A stretch of 64,000 nucleotides of DNA from Trogon surrucura (GCA_020746105.1 CM036621.1:26555501-26619500), one strand, 5' to 3'. Positions 14,074-25,292 are shown, counted from the first letter of the stretch. Made by a program: numbers and translations. The notes: a model not told the origin generated them from the sequence alone.

Positions 14074-15275
14074 TGTGTAAAAGTAAAACAAAAAATAAAT
14101 GGAAAATAACACTGAATTTATGCTTTTTTCTTCCCAGAGAACGATAATACTTCTTTGTATGGTTCTAATGTAAAAATGTTTTTTATCGAATGATTGTTTT
14201 CTCTTGTGACTCACAAAGAGGAAGTATGGGGGCTGTTATGAGAAAGCTGCAGGTCTATTAAATTTACATTCATACCAATGTTAGCATTAAAGACTTTGGG
14301 ACTCATTTCTTATTTGTTACAATGCAAATTTTTGCCATATTTTACAAACACTTCAAGGCTGTTTTCTACTGCCAGAACTGTGAAAAGTGCCCAGAAGATA
14401 AACAAGGATCGGCCATTAGCCTGTAGCCAAAGCCTCCAGCCTCCAGTCTGGGTCAGGACCATTGAGGAAAAGTCTGTAGCAAGTCTTTAAGATCACAATC
14501 TTCTCAATGTATTATTCAAAACTTGTATTGCTATCAAATTGACAGGGAAAGAATGGCTGTTTGTAGGTTGTATGTGAAAGTACCAGTGCTTGCACCTCCT
14601 TGTCCATGTTTGTAGGTAACTTTCTGAATTTTTGAGAAAGTCCTAAGAGACTTTCTCATATTCTATTTTATTAGTCCACTGTATTTTCACTGATGTTTTA
14701 TACAAATAGCCATTCAAGGCAGAACTAGTGGTTCGTGCCAGCAGCTTCTGATTTTGCCTGTAAGTGCTGCAACTCAAGACAGCGCACTTTGGAAATAACA
14801 ACCTGGGGAATTCTTAGTAATGAAGTGGGTCTAGGTCTGCAAGAAGTAGTTTTTCCTTACAAAATATACCCTCCATTGTTCTCAAATATTGTTTTTATCA
14901 TTTATCCTAGAACTGCAGTGTTCTCAAGTCCTGTTTTCCCCTGTGTCACTTGTCTGTCTCCATCCATGATATTTGTGAGGCAGAATGAACATAAATAACG
15001 ACTAGCATGTGCAGTGCTTCCCTCCTTGGGAGAATTACAGAGAACAAAGGCAGACACTGACTCGCAAAACAATTTGCTCTTGATTCTGTAACCAACCCAA
15101 ACAGCCTTTCTCTAGGGTTATCCGATACTTCAGGAAACACCCAGATTCAAAAATCTCTTGTTCCAGGGAAGAGGTGGGTTGGAGAAGAGATCTCCAGTAT
15201 CTTTACATCTTGCCACTGAAGATTGCATTTCAGCACGTGGAGTTAGTAATATTTGGTCATAACAAGGATTAAAAG

Positions 15276-16325
15276 ATGATTGTTAGAAAAACTGTGGGCA
15301 CCCAGACAGAGGCCCCACGTAAGCATGTGGGTGTTCAGGCCTCGGGCTGCAGAGAATGCTGGAGGCTGGCACTGGCCATGGAGGGTAGTGGAACGGACAC
15401 TTGTGTCCGATGTGACCAAGTGAGCGATCTGCTCAGCCTGGTGGCTGAGCTGAAGGAGGAAGTAGAAAGGCTGAGGAGCATTAGGGAGTCGGAGAGAGAG
15501 ACAGATCGGTGGAGTCACGTCCTGAATGGCGAGCAGCAAGCTCTGCAAAGAGCTGAATATCCCCCCACCTCTGGCCATCAGGCAAAAGGGGGGGACCTAA
15601 AGGATAGGGAGGAGAGGAAGCAGGTGCCTGCCAGGAGAGGAAGGAAAATCCCTGCCCGGCCTCCCTCACCTGCCCGGTTGCCCCTGCAAAACAGGTATGG
15701 GGCTCTAGACAATGAGAGCCAGGCAAAGGAAGAGTCAGTGGAGGGTTCACCCATAGGGCTGTCTAGGGTGAGTCGCTCGGACACACGCATTAGGACTTCT
15801 TCATCTAAGAAAAAAAGGAGGGTAATTGTAATTGGAGACTCCCTCTTGAGGGGAACAGAGGGCCCTGTCTGCCACCCTGATCCGACCCACAGGGAAGTCT
15901 GCTGCCTCCCTGGGGCCCGAGTTAAGGATGTTATCAAGAAGCTTCCTGGTCTGGTCAAACCCACGGACTATTACCCGCTTTTGGTTATGCAGATCGGTAA
16001 TGATGAGATAGTAGAGAGACGGTCAGAAGCAATCAAAAGGGACTTTAGGGCACTGGGGCGGATGCTAGAAGGATCAGGCGCACAGGTTGTGTTTGCCTCT
16101 ATTCCTTCAATTATGAGGAAAAATAGTGGAAGGTTTGACAAAGTGCAGCAGATTAATACTTGGCTAAAGGGGTGGTGCCAGCGGTCTAGCTTTGGATTTT
16201 TTGACCATGGGGAGATCTACAGGGCATCTGGTCTACTGAAACAAGCTGGGGTTCAAATGACACAAAGGGAAAAAAGGATCCTTGGTCACGAGCTGGCGGG
16301 ACTCATAGAGCGTTCTTTAAACTAG
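15276..16325 (+). CDS. CR1 ORF1 protein (zinc-knuckle-like, coiled coil, SGNH/esterase-like domain)
   Basis: An open 349-codon frame from ATG to TAG. Seen in the sequence: a Cys pair C25/C28 and a second pair C43/C46, suggesting a zinc-binding fold; a heptad-like, Glu/Lys/Leu-rich helix at about residues 48-75 (likely coiled coil); a basic Arg/Pro linker at about 110-182; and from residue 183 an SGNH-hydrolase-like domain with the GDS block (G187, D188, S189) and the G-N-D block (G241, N242, D243). CR1 ORF1 proteins are known to carry an esterase domain and are thought to bind element RNA. Odd: the last catalytic block, normally D-G-x-H before a T/S-Q-R-G-K-R stretch, here reads A-G-V-Q (A324, Q327), so both the expected Asp and His are absent and esterase activity is doubtful. 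The first three codons may be host sequence if the element is truncated there. ORF1 and ORF2 lie in the same reading frame. Confidence 0.88.
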   Translation: MIVRKTVGTQTEAPRKHVGVQASGCRECWRLALAMEGSGTDTCVRCDQVSDLLSLVAELKEEVERLRSIRESERETDRWSHVLNGEQQALQRAEYPPTSGHQAKGGDLKDREERKQVPARRGRKIPARPPSPARLPLQNRYGALDNESQAKEESVEGSPIGLSRVSRSDTRIRTSSSKKKRRVIVIGDSLLRGTEGPVCHPDPTHREVCCLPGARVKDVIKKLPGLVKPTDYYPLLVMQIGNDEIVERRSEAIKRDFRALGRMLEGSGAQVVFASIPSIMRKNSGRFDKVQQINTWLKGWCQRSSFGFFDHGEIYRASGLLKQAGVQMTQREKRILGHELAGLIERSLN

Positions 16326-16382
16326 ATATGAAGGGGGATGGGGTTATAGCTGGGATTGCAGCAGGGCAGTGCTCTAGAAATT

Positions 16383-19205
16383 ATGAGGACCGGGTGGCCT
16401 CCCATCCCCCGATCAGTGTGCTCAGCTTGCTCCCTGAAATGCTTATACACCAATGCACGCAGCATGGGTAATAAGCAGGAGGAGCTAGAAACCTGGGTTT
16501 GGGCAGGAGATTATGATCTGGTGGCAATTACAGAGACATGGTGGGACAGCTCACATGACTGGAATGTGGTCATGGGTGGCTATGTCCTTTTCAGGAAAGA
16601 CAGGCCATCCAGGCGAGGTGGTGGAGTCGCTCTTTACGTGAAAGAGCAACTACAATGTCTTGAATACCATCCAGGCATGGAGGAGGAGCAAGTTGAGAGT
16701 GTACGGGTTAGAATTAAGGGGCAGGCTGGCAGGAGAGATACTGTTGTGGGTGTCTATTACAGGCCACCAGATCAGGGTGAGGAAGTTGATGAGGCCTTCT
16801 ACAGGCAGCTGAGAGCGGTCTCACAATCACAGGCCCTGGTTGTCCTGGGGGATTTTAACTTCCCTGATATTTGCTGGAAGGACAACTCAGCCAGCCAGCC
16901 ACAGTCCAGGAGGTTCCTCCAGTGCATCGATGATAATTTTCTGTTGCAAATGGTGGAGGAGCCGACTAGGAGAGGAGCACTGCTGGACCTCATCCTCGCT
17001 AACAAGGAGGATCTGGTTGAAGCAGTAAAGGTTGAGGGCTGCCTTGGCTGCAGTGACCATGAAATGGTGGAGTTCAGGATCTCATGTAGCAGAAACAAAA
17101 TAGCAAGCAGAATTGCAACCCTGGACTTTGCCAAGGCAAACTTTGGATTTTTCAAGCAATTACTCGAGAAAATCCCATGGGCAAGGCTGTTTGAAGGTAA
17201 AGGGGCCCAAGATAGTTGGTTAGCGTTCAGGGACTGCTTCTACCGTGCTCAAGATCAGATCATCCAGACACGCAGGAAGTCAAGGAAGGGAGCCAGGAGA
17301 CCTGCGTGGCTAAACAGGGATCTGCTGGGTAAGCTCAAGGGCAAGAGGAGAATTTACAGCTCTTGGAAGGCGGGGCTGGCCACTTGGGAAGAATATAAGG
17401 CTGTTGTCCGAGGATGTAGGGAGGCAACTAGGAAAGCAAAGGCCTCCCTTGAATTGAACCTGGCGAGAGGGGTCAAGGACAACAGGAAGAGCTTTTTCAA
17501 ATACGTGGCAGATAAAACTAACACCAGAGGCAATGTAGGCCCACTGATGAATGAGGTGGGTACCCAGGTGACAGAAGATACAGAGAAGGCAGAGTTACTG
17601 AATGCCTTCTTTGCCTCTGTCTACTCTGCCAGAGGCTGTCCTGAGGAGCCTCGTTCCCCTGAGGCCCCAGAGGAAGTCAGGGCAGTGGAGGAGTTTGCTT
17701 TAGTTGATGAGGACTGGGTTAGGGACCAATTAAGCCATCTGGATATCCATAAATCCATGGGTCCAGATGGGATGCATCCACGGGTGCTGAGGGAGCTGGC
17801 TGATGTCATTGCTAGACCACTCTCCATCATCTTTGCCAAGTCTTGGGAGACGGGAGAGGTGCCTGAGGATTGGAGGGAAGCAAATGTCACTCCAGTCTTC
17901 AAAAAGGGCAAGAAGGAGGACCCGGGAAACTATAGACCGGTCAGCCTCACCTCCATCCCTGGGAAAGTGATGGAACGACTTATCCTTGGTGCCATCTCAA
18001 GGCATATCAGGGATAAGAGGGTCATTAGAGACAGTCAACATGGCTTCACCAGAGGGAAGTCGTGCTTGACTAACCTCATGGCCTTTTACGAGGATATAAC
18101 AAGGTGGATAGGTGATGGCAGAGCGGTGGATGTGGTCTACCTCGACTTCAGTAAAGCATTTGACACAGTCTCCCACAGCATCCTTGCTGCTAAACTGAGG
18201 AAGTGTGGTCTAGACTCTCGGGTAGTGAGGTGGACTGTGAACTGGCTAAGGGGAAGAAGCCAAAGAGTTGTGGTCAATGGGGCGGAGTCTGGTTGGAGGC
18301 CTGTATCCAGTGGAGTCCCTCAAGGGTCGGTACTGGGACCAGTATTATTCAATATATTCATCGATGACTTGGATGAGGGACTAGAGAGTACTATCAGCAA
18401 GTTTGCTGATGACACCAAGCTGGGAGGAGTGGCTGACACGCCAGAAGGCTGTGCTGCCATTCAGCGAGACCTGGACGGGCTGGAGGGTTGAGCGGGGAAA
18501 AATTTAATGAAATATAACAAGGGTAAATGTAGAGTCTTGCATCTGGGTAGGAACAACCCCAGGTTCCAGTATAAGTTGGGGAATGACTTATTAGAGAGTA
18601 GTGTAGGGGAAAGGGACCTGGGAGTCTTGGTGGACAGCAGGATGACCGTGAGCCAGCACTGTGCCCTTGTGGCCAGGAAGGCCAATGGCATCCTGGGGTG
18701 TATTAGAAGGGGGGTGGTTAGTAGGTCGAGAGAGGTTCTCCTTCCCCTCTACTCTGCCCTGGTGAGGCTTCATATGGAATATTGTGTCCAGTTCTGGGCC
18801 CCTCAGTTCAAGAAAGACAGGGAACTGCTGGAGAGAGTCCAGCACAGGGCAACTAGGATGATTAATGGAGTGGAGCATCTCCCTTATGAGAAAAGACTGA
18901 GGGAGCTGGGGCTCTTTAGTTTGGAGAAGAGGAGACTGAGGGGTGACCTCATTAATGTTTACAAATATATCAAGGGTGAGTGTCACGAGGATGGAGCCAG
19001 GCTCTTCTCGGTGACAACCACTGATAGGACAAGGGGTAATGGGCTGAAACTGGAACATAAGAGGTTCCGCTTAAACTCGAGAAGAAACTTCTTCTCAGTG
19101 AGGGTGACGGAACACTGGAACAGGCTGCCCAGGGAGGTTGTGGAGTCTCCTTCTCTGGAGACATTCAAGACCTGCCTGGACACGTTCCTGTGTAGCATAA
19201 TCTAG
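16383..19205 (+). pseudogene. CR1 ORF2 endonuclease-reverse transcriptase, one premature stop
   Basis: A 940-codon frame counted from the ATG at 16383 (the frame is open from 16350), interrupted only by TGA at 18489-18491 (codon 703). The same frame continues to TAG at 19203-19205 with no indel. Endonuclease (about residues 20-230): catalytic E51 in ITETWW, D157/N159 in GDFN, and S224-D225-H226. Reverse transcriptase (about 440-720): NYRPVSLTS, motif A with D588 and D594 in [18 protein letters not shown] near 18313-18342, and FADD with D676/D677. The stop falls 26 codons after FADD, removing the thumb and the C-terminal domain that CR1 needs, so the product should be inactive although every visible catalytic residue remains. 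Family knowledge suggests a Trp codon at this position, so one base change could explain the stop. In life the protein nicks target DNA and primes reverse transcription from the RNA 3' end. Confidence 0.92.
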
Positions 19206-19290
19206 GCATTCCTGCTCTGGCAGGGGGATTGGACTTGATGATCTTTTGAGGTCCCTTCCAATCCCTAACATTCTATGATTCTGTGATCTT
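19206..19290 (+). other. CR1 3' UTR with terminal octamer repeats
   Basis: A short 3' UTR containing the conserved block around 'gaggtcccttccaatccct' and ending in ATTCTATG (19270-19277) and ATTCTGTG (19278-19285). In CR1 the 3' UTR and octamers are the part recognised by the element's own reverse transcriptase, which is why most genomic copies retain only this end. Two scraps at 19532 and 50155 in this window match the same block. Confidence 0.9.
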
Positions 19291-19531
19291 GAAAAACTGA
19301 CCAATGACAAGAGAAACACGAGGTTTTGGAGGATTAGTTGTTTATTTAAGGTTTTCTGTATTCTTTTAAAGTAGGTTTTTATTGAAAAAATAAAGGAAAT
19401 AAAGAAAACAAAAAGGTAGGGTCAAACCATTCAGGTCTTACTTCAGCAAGTGCCTGAAGAAAACAAAATGATATCCCAGCACAAAAAGCACATGTTCGTT
19501 TTGCAGTCAAGCCTCCTGAGTAATAAAAGGC
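19291..19531. other. Host spacer between two CR1 tails
   Basis: AT-rich sequence of about 240 bases without recognisable features, separating the long CR1 from an older CR1 tail in the same orientation. It begins with GAAAAACTG, a 9-bp match to the CR1 5' boundary. Confidence 0.6.
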
Positions 19532-19615
19532 GTAGGTGTTCCTGCTCTGGCAGGGGGATAGGACTAGATGATTTCTTGAGGTCCCTTCCAATCCCTAGCA
19601 TACTGTGATACTATG
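19532..19615 (+). mobile_element. CR1 3'-end fragment
   Basis: About 84 bases matching the last part of the neighbouring full-length CR1: the blocks 'cctgctctggcaggggga' and 'gaggtcccttccaatccct' are shared. The terminal octamers are diverged (ATACTGTG, ATACTATG), so this copy is older or from another subfamily. The 5' truncation is extreme, as is usual for CR1. Same strand as the long element; the 240-base gap and different tail argue for an independent insertion rather than a duplication. Confidence 0.9.
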
Positions 19616-22361
19616 TATGATACTTGACTGAATAATTGCAGTGAGATACTCTGTAAATTCTCTGGTTCCTGCAAAGCCCTGAATACTGTATATGAAAGTG
19701 GCAGGAAACAGGACAACTCAGCTCTTCATGTCTTGAAACAAACTCAGTTCCCACCTACTCTCTTACTCATTTCATCTTTGCCAAATGAGGGATGGAAGCC
19801 CCATCAGATTAGAATTGAAGAACAATTTAGTGAGGGAGGGAGCAAATAAGGAAAAGGGATGAGATTCCTGTCATTTTCTGTGGCTATGAACCTTCTCTTC
19901 AAAACTGCATCAGATGCGATGCAGAATATACCAGATAAGGCCCTTGTGAGAAAAAAAAGAATTGAATATTGCAAAGTGGTGCAATGGGAGCCATATATAA
20001 ATTCTAAGATAAATACAGACGTGATAAATTACTAGCACAGGCACTGGAGGGAACAATACAAGACGATGCAGTCAGGCTTTTTCATCTCTAACTCTCATGA
20101 CCCTTAGAGAAGACGCAGTTTTCCAGAAATCGGCACCCGAGGCAAGATGTTTTAGTCATTTTACAAATAATTACCCCTTGAGACCTTTCAGAGTCTAGGA
20201 TAATAAAATGTAGCTGTAGGTCTTCAAGTGTGCTGATATACAGATGTCCATTTCAGGATACAAGCATGCACTGGGAAGGCACGGTGTCTGTACAGACTTT
20301 GCTTCCTGGCTGCACCTTGTGCCCAAAACTGTGAGGGCGTCCTCCTAAGGCTTCCAGCGTGATGGAAGGAGAGATATGTAAGTCTTTCAGATTTGCATTG
20401 AAGACAGCTCCTATAGACCTGAGGATTCATCCCAGCTGTCTGTGCTGAGCAGCCGTTTACTTTTGCTATACGTATACCAGCACCTAAAAGCTGATTTAAA
20501 AAAATAAATAAATAAATCCAAACAAGTAGCGAAAGGACAACAGACATTTTTGCTTCTGACATCCTTGTTTCTCAGAGCTGTTAAGCAAAGAGATAATTTG
20601 CTGCAAAGGAAGTGCAGTAAATAGAATACTTTTTACAAGAATGTCTTTATTAAGGAATACCTCTATGAGGATGCATAAACACACACACTTTGAGAAAATG
20701 TCATCTTGTGTGAGTCCTCAGAATGGCTCAAATTCATGTCTTGTTATTTAGCTCCTTCTTAAAGGTCTTTTCTGTATTTTCTATGAGATATTTTGTCTTG
20801 CATCACTTTGCCTGACAGAAACATTACTTACACTAAAATCCTTAATATGAGATGCCCTATAAAGAAGTTGTTTCATTTAATAACATTCATTGTATTAGTT
20901 CCCCCTAAAGTAATCACTTTGATGAGAACACGCTCTGTGTTCCTTTATTTGATCTGGGAATAAAATTATCTTGTCTTTACTTCAGTATCTCCTTCGTATT
21001 TTTTTCTAGAATAAATAAGCATGAAGCTGTCACTGCAGAGCAGACACTGCCTCTCCCTGTTGTACACCTTTTGATTTCTGCGTTGAGAGAATTTTTCCGC
21101 ATAATGATCCTTTTAACGTGTGCTTGAAGCGCTGCACTTTCTTGTTTCCCGTGTAAATACATGAGTAACGACAGAGAGTTCTTGTTGCCCCAGTAGATTA
21201 TATGTCCTATCAAGTTTTCTGTCCTTCTCCTAGAACTGATTATCGTGAAGAAATTATTTAATGTATCAGGCATGAATTTTAGTATAATTGTACTTATAGC
21301 AACCCAAGCCACCAGTTGTGAGTGAGGCCACAATTTCAGCTCTTCTGTAAGTCTTTGTAAGATGGAGGCTTTATTGCGAACTCTTTATGGTATGCAAAAA
21401 TGTTGAAGTATGTCTGTTTCTTATTTTCGTTAAGTAAAGGTTTGGGTAATTAATCTTTACACAAGCATTTAGGCTAATAAAGTGCTGGGGGATGTTAACG
21501 ATGATGATTGCACAGTTTTTTCAGGCCAGAGAAACAACCATCATAGTGAATCTTAACACTACCACAACTAATGTGTAACTTCACCACAACTTCTTTCAGT
21601 GCAGAAGGAACATAGGCTGGAGAATAATGCTGATAATTTACATTACTACATTTTTTTATAGTATTATTTGGAGGGTCAAACCACGAAACTATCCACACTG
21701 AATCTTGTCACTTTCTCCAAATGGTTATGCTACTTTCTGCAACATTTGCCAAGGGGCTGCACCGTCTGCTGTGTAAATACTGGAGATCTTGGCCTAGAAC
21801 ATGGTGGCTTCTTGGCAGTGATAGCCAAAAGACCACAAGTCATAAAAGAAAAAATTAAATCCAAAAACTGTGCAAGAAATGTATCCGCCTCAGATAGATA
21901 TTGTTACCTATTGTAGACCATGGTGCTACTGCTTTGAGACCCAGGTCAGTATTACATCCACTTGCCTCCATGTCTCTTAAACTGTGGCGTTCCAAAAAAG
22001 CTCTAAACATGGATTGCTGTATGTGTACTGTATTCAGAAAACAGAAATTCCTGCATGTATTTACTACAAAAGAGTCTATCAAATTGTGATATGTGAATGT
22101 TGTATGCTTTTATTTTTGGGGGAACATCAGTAAGAAACACTGATTTTCATGGTTTCTGAATGTCCAAACTGGTAAACTATTTGAGACACTGCCAGGGTTT
22201 CAAGGGATGTGTTGAAATGAGATGTTATTACTTGCAGGTTTCCTTCTGGCTTAGAAGACACCAAACTTCTCTGTGTTGCATGTTATGCTGGTGACTGAAT
22301 AGTTCCAGAAGCTAATGAGGAGATACAAAATCACCCTGAATCCGGTGACCATTTCAAATCC

Positions 22362-22423
22362 AAGTAAGTGTTGTTCATCTGATCTTTAATCTGGTATCTA
22401 ATCATGGTAAGTGTTGTTCATTT
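22362..22423 (+). repeat. Short diverged tandem duplication
   Basis: The word GTAAGTGTTGTTCAT occurs twice about 43-44 bases apart, each copy followed by a T-rich segment containing 'tctttaa'. The two copies look like a small tandem duplication that has diverged. GTAAGT is also a perfect splice-donor core, but no convincing exon precedes either copy. Confidence 0.65.
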
Positions 22424-23343
22424 ATTCTTTAACCTCATAGCTATCTGATAAAGGCATATGAGAAATGAGCTGACTGGGTCACTGCAATTTGTTGTGAGAA
22501 ATCATCTTCCAAACAGATGCATTTGTGTGGCAGCACCCGTGAAGAAACTAGCAGCTCAACAGGAACAGAAATCTTGTCATCATTAGTTAAAGGACTGACA
22601 CACTGGAATAAATATGATGGGCTTTTTTCTGCTTTTCTTGCCTAAAGAGCAGCATTTCTTTGTTCAAATAACATCCGAGAGCTTAGTTAAGCAGTGAAAA
22701 AGAGGTGGCTTTAAGGAGCAAAGAGAAGTGCAGATGCAGATACCATCAGAGAAGATGGAAACAGATTTATCACCCATGTACAAAGCACCCAATGCCAGTT
22801 TCAAGCCCTGGGAAAAACAAAATGCTAGAGCCTCTAGCACCTCTGCCTTCCCCCAGTTATCGAGAAATACAGTGTAACTAGGAGCTTAAAAATAAGTGGG
22901 CCCTAAGGTCAGGGCTTTCATTTATCATAAAGAGAGCATTTAATATCATTTACCTCTAGCTGATTTTCATCACTGTTGAGAGGATCGCCGTCAGGAAACA
23001 GCCAAGGACTTTTTTTGCTCCAGGTGCGAGTTTGTGTTTATTTCAGCTTGAATCTTCTGTTGCCGTAATTCAGAGACCTGTATGTCCATCCCCTTCTCAA
23101 AACTGGGAAAGGAGGATTCATGACTCAATATGTTCCTTTGGTGCCTTAAGAGGCTTTCAGGACCCTGTCCTGTGCACTGCCAGAAGAGGTAAACCCTCTG
23201 CCTTGAGATTTGGTACCCAAGCCTCACGAACTGTCACTGCAGCCCCACCAAAGCCAGCCTCCCTCTGACCCACACGACACTCCCCCACAGGGGGGTTCAC
23301 CCTGGCTGAAAACTTCCTGAGGACTGAAAACACAGCTCGATGT

Positions 23344-23375
23344 TGTCAGCTCTACTAGGCTGTCAGCTCTACTAG
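23344..23375 (+). repeat. 17-bp-period tandem duplication
   Basis: TGTCAGCTCTACTAG occurs at 23344-23358 and again at 23361-23375, separated by GC. The exact match indicates a recent slip or duplication. Confidence 0.8.
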
Positions 23376-25265
23376 CCCCAAATCATCCAAGTTTGGTCAG
23401 GGGAGGACTTTATTTTTTTTTTTCCTTAGTTCCCTTTAAGTTAAACAAATTGTAAGTGGATTCATATAAACAAAGAACGAGTAGTCTGTGTCTTATAAGA
23501 GTGAACACTATAGATTATGAGCCGAGGGACAGGGCTCAAAAGGCAGCAATTCAGCAGCCAGTCAGAATCACCAACTAAATTTTTCTTTACTCACTTTAGT
23601 GCCCTCTGGAAGGACATCAACAAGATTTAGACACAAGCATATCACTACTGTAATGAACACTGACAAAAAAAATGAGAAACTGGAACTGGAAATGCATTTG
23701 CAATACTCTTTCTTTGGGAATTACCACCATAATTACACCAGCTTAGAAAGCAATACCTTTGTAAGTGCTTTTACCCCATCACGTATCACACTAGGGATTA
23801 TAGCATTTTAATGACCTTGGTGGCTAAATTGTACAATATCTGTAATAGTAAGATATCTAGGAGAAATTTTGGGCCCATTGAGGCCGTAGAAAATCTCCTA
23901 CTGCTTTTGTTGGAGCCAGAAAAATCTATCCTAATTTTCCAGGTGTGACCAGCTCCAGTCACAAAAAGAACTTATATTTTTCTCATAATCTTAACATATG
24001 AGTGAACTGATACTTTTCATATACGTATACTGCAAATGCCCTGAATTCTATTTCATGAAAGATGTTATGACATGGAATACGCTGTTTCTTCATGAAACAT
24101 GTACATTTTAATAGCAGTTACTGAAAGGGTGATATATACATTCCTATTTCTCCTGTCACAAAATGAAATTCATAGACCTGCTCTTGGCTAACATGATACA
24201 CATTTCATGGTTAAATAAGGCCTTGAAAATGAAAATCTTCTGCTCTTCTCATGAGGTATATAGATCCAAATGAAGTGAACAAGTTACATTAAGGCACCTG
24301 CAAACCTTGAAAAGGCTGTATTGGCTTGTTCATTCTTCCTATGGATAATTAACTCACCCATCAAACATCTTCTAGAAAGCAAGCCGAGGAAAGTGAATGT
24401 CACTCTGCCTTAGCTTCCTTTATATGTTTTCAGTTTTCTCAAGTTGGGCACATCTTCTTGAGATAGGACTATGAGACTGGTAGATACCTCAGGATCAGCT
24501 TGCGCATGAAAAAGTGTCGTTGATCCCTGGCCGCTCTCTGAACCACCATTCAGTGCGTTGTGCGATTGCAGGAGTAAAACAGAACAACTAGCTGAAAAAT
24601 AAAAGGAGGTAAAAAAAGCTCACTCTCCTTCACTTTAGAAAATATATGTTGTGTTAGAAAAGGTGTTAAATGACAACATGTTTTAACTGATATGGCAATA
24701 AATATGACCAAGCACCAACATTTTCTCCAGTGTGCAAACTGCCTTTGCAAGAGCCTGGAGAGATTCCTGCTGGTCTCTGCAGGATTTGGCTTGAGCTCCT
24801 CTGCAGGAATTAGTTTGTGCCAATGGAAGTAAATAGCCCCTTGGAGACGCTGCTTCTGCCGCTGAGGTATTTATTTTTGTAATAACTTGTTGGCTGATGC
24901 AGAGATGGGAAGTCACAACCACAGCTCCCACATGCAAAACTCGACACCATTCATCCTTATCAGTCAGAGCCCTTTGTAGGGATGGAACAGCTGTAAATGT
25001 GAGGGCCTGGCTACCAAACTCTTCGTGCACCCTGATGGCCACTTGCCATGCTTTGGGGAGCAGCTTCCATCGCAGTGCTCTGCAGTGCCTGCTGGTGCCT
25101 CCAGTCAGAAGGCAACATCAACTGCTTGGACCACAGCGTAATGCAGTCTGAGGGCATCAGAAGATCACAGGATTTTTCTGACTCATAACAGAGCAAATAA
25201 GATGCACTTCTTGTGAAGGAGCTTCCCTCACTATTCACGATTTCTGGTGGTTGCTCACACCACTC

Positions 25266-25292
25266 TGTTGAATGATAACATATCATTCAACA
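25266..25292. repeat. Perfect 12-bp inverted repeat, 3-nt loop
   Basis: Arms TGTTGAATGATA (25266-25277) and TATCATTCAACA (25281-25292) are exact reverse complements around ACA. No transposon boundary or RNA gene is evident nearby. In eukaryotic DNA this is most simply a hairpin-prone site. Confidence 0.8.

Larger units (their letters stand above)
6611..15275. other. Gene-free AT-rich stretch
   Basis: No gene or dated transposon is recognisable. There is a GC-richer patch at 6900-7250 and another at 10200-10420, both with overlapping short frames on both strands and no protein motif. Low-complexity tracts include A16 at 12615-12630 (A-rich to 12657), T14 at 12855-12868, and GA-rich 7918-7940. 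Two palindromic sites, at 13253-13268 and 14046-14073, are listed separately. The 148-codon minus-strand frame at 10100-10546 was judged spurious. Confidence 0.65.
15286..19290 (+). mobile_element. CR1 LINE retrotransposon, near full length
   Basis: A non-LTR retrotransposon of the CR1 clade (about 4.0 kb). It carries ORF1, a 57-nt gap to the first ATG of ORF2, ORF2 with APE-type endonuclease and reverse transcriptase, then an 82-nt 3' UTR closing with two ATTCTRTG octamers (19270-19285), the CR1 hallmark that replaces a poly-A tail. The element is clearly GC-richer than its AT-rich flanks. ORF1 is open and ORF2 has a single nonsense codon with no frameshift, so the insertion is comparatively young. 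The 5' edge is uncertain: AT-rich host-like sequence runs up to the ORF1 ATG, so the GC-rich CR1 5' UTR and promoter seem missing (5' truncation). A 9-bp direct repeat GAAAAACTG lies at both boundaries (15286-15294 and 19291-19299). Confidence 0.95.

Noticed and set aside
15578-15964. 128-codon antisense frame within CR1 ORF1
   Set aside because: Shadow of the sense coding frame.
18591-19058. 155-codon antisense frame within CR1 ORF2
   Set aside because: Shadow of the sense coding frame.
18507-19205. Separate 232-codon gene downstream of ORF2
   Set aside because: Same frame as ORF2 and continuous with the CR1 RT C-terminus; it is the remainder after the premature stop, not a distinct gene.
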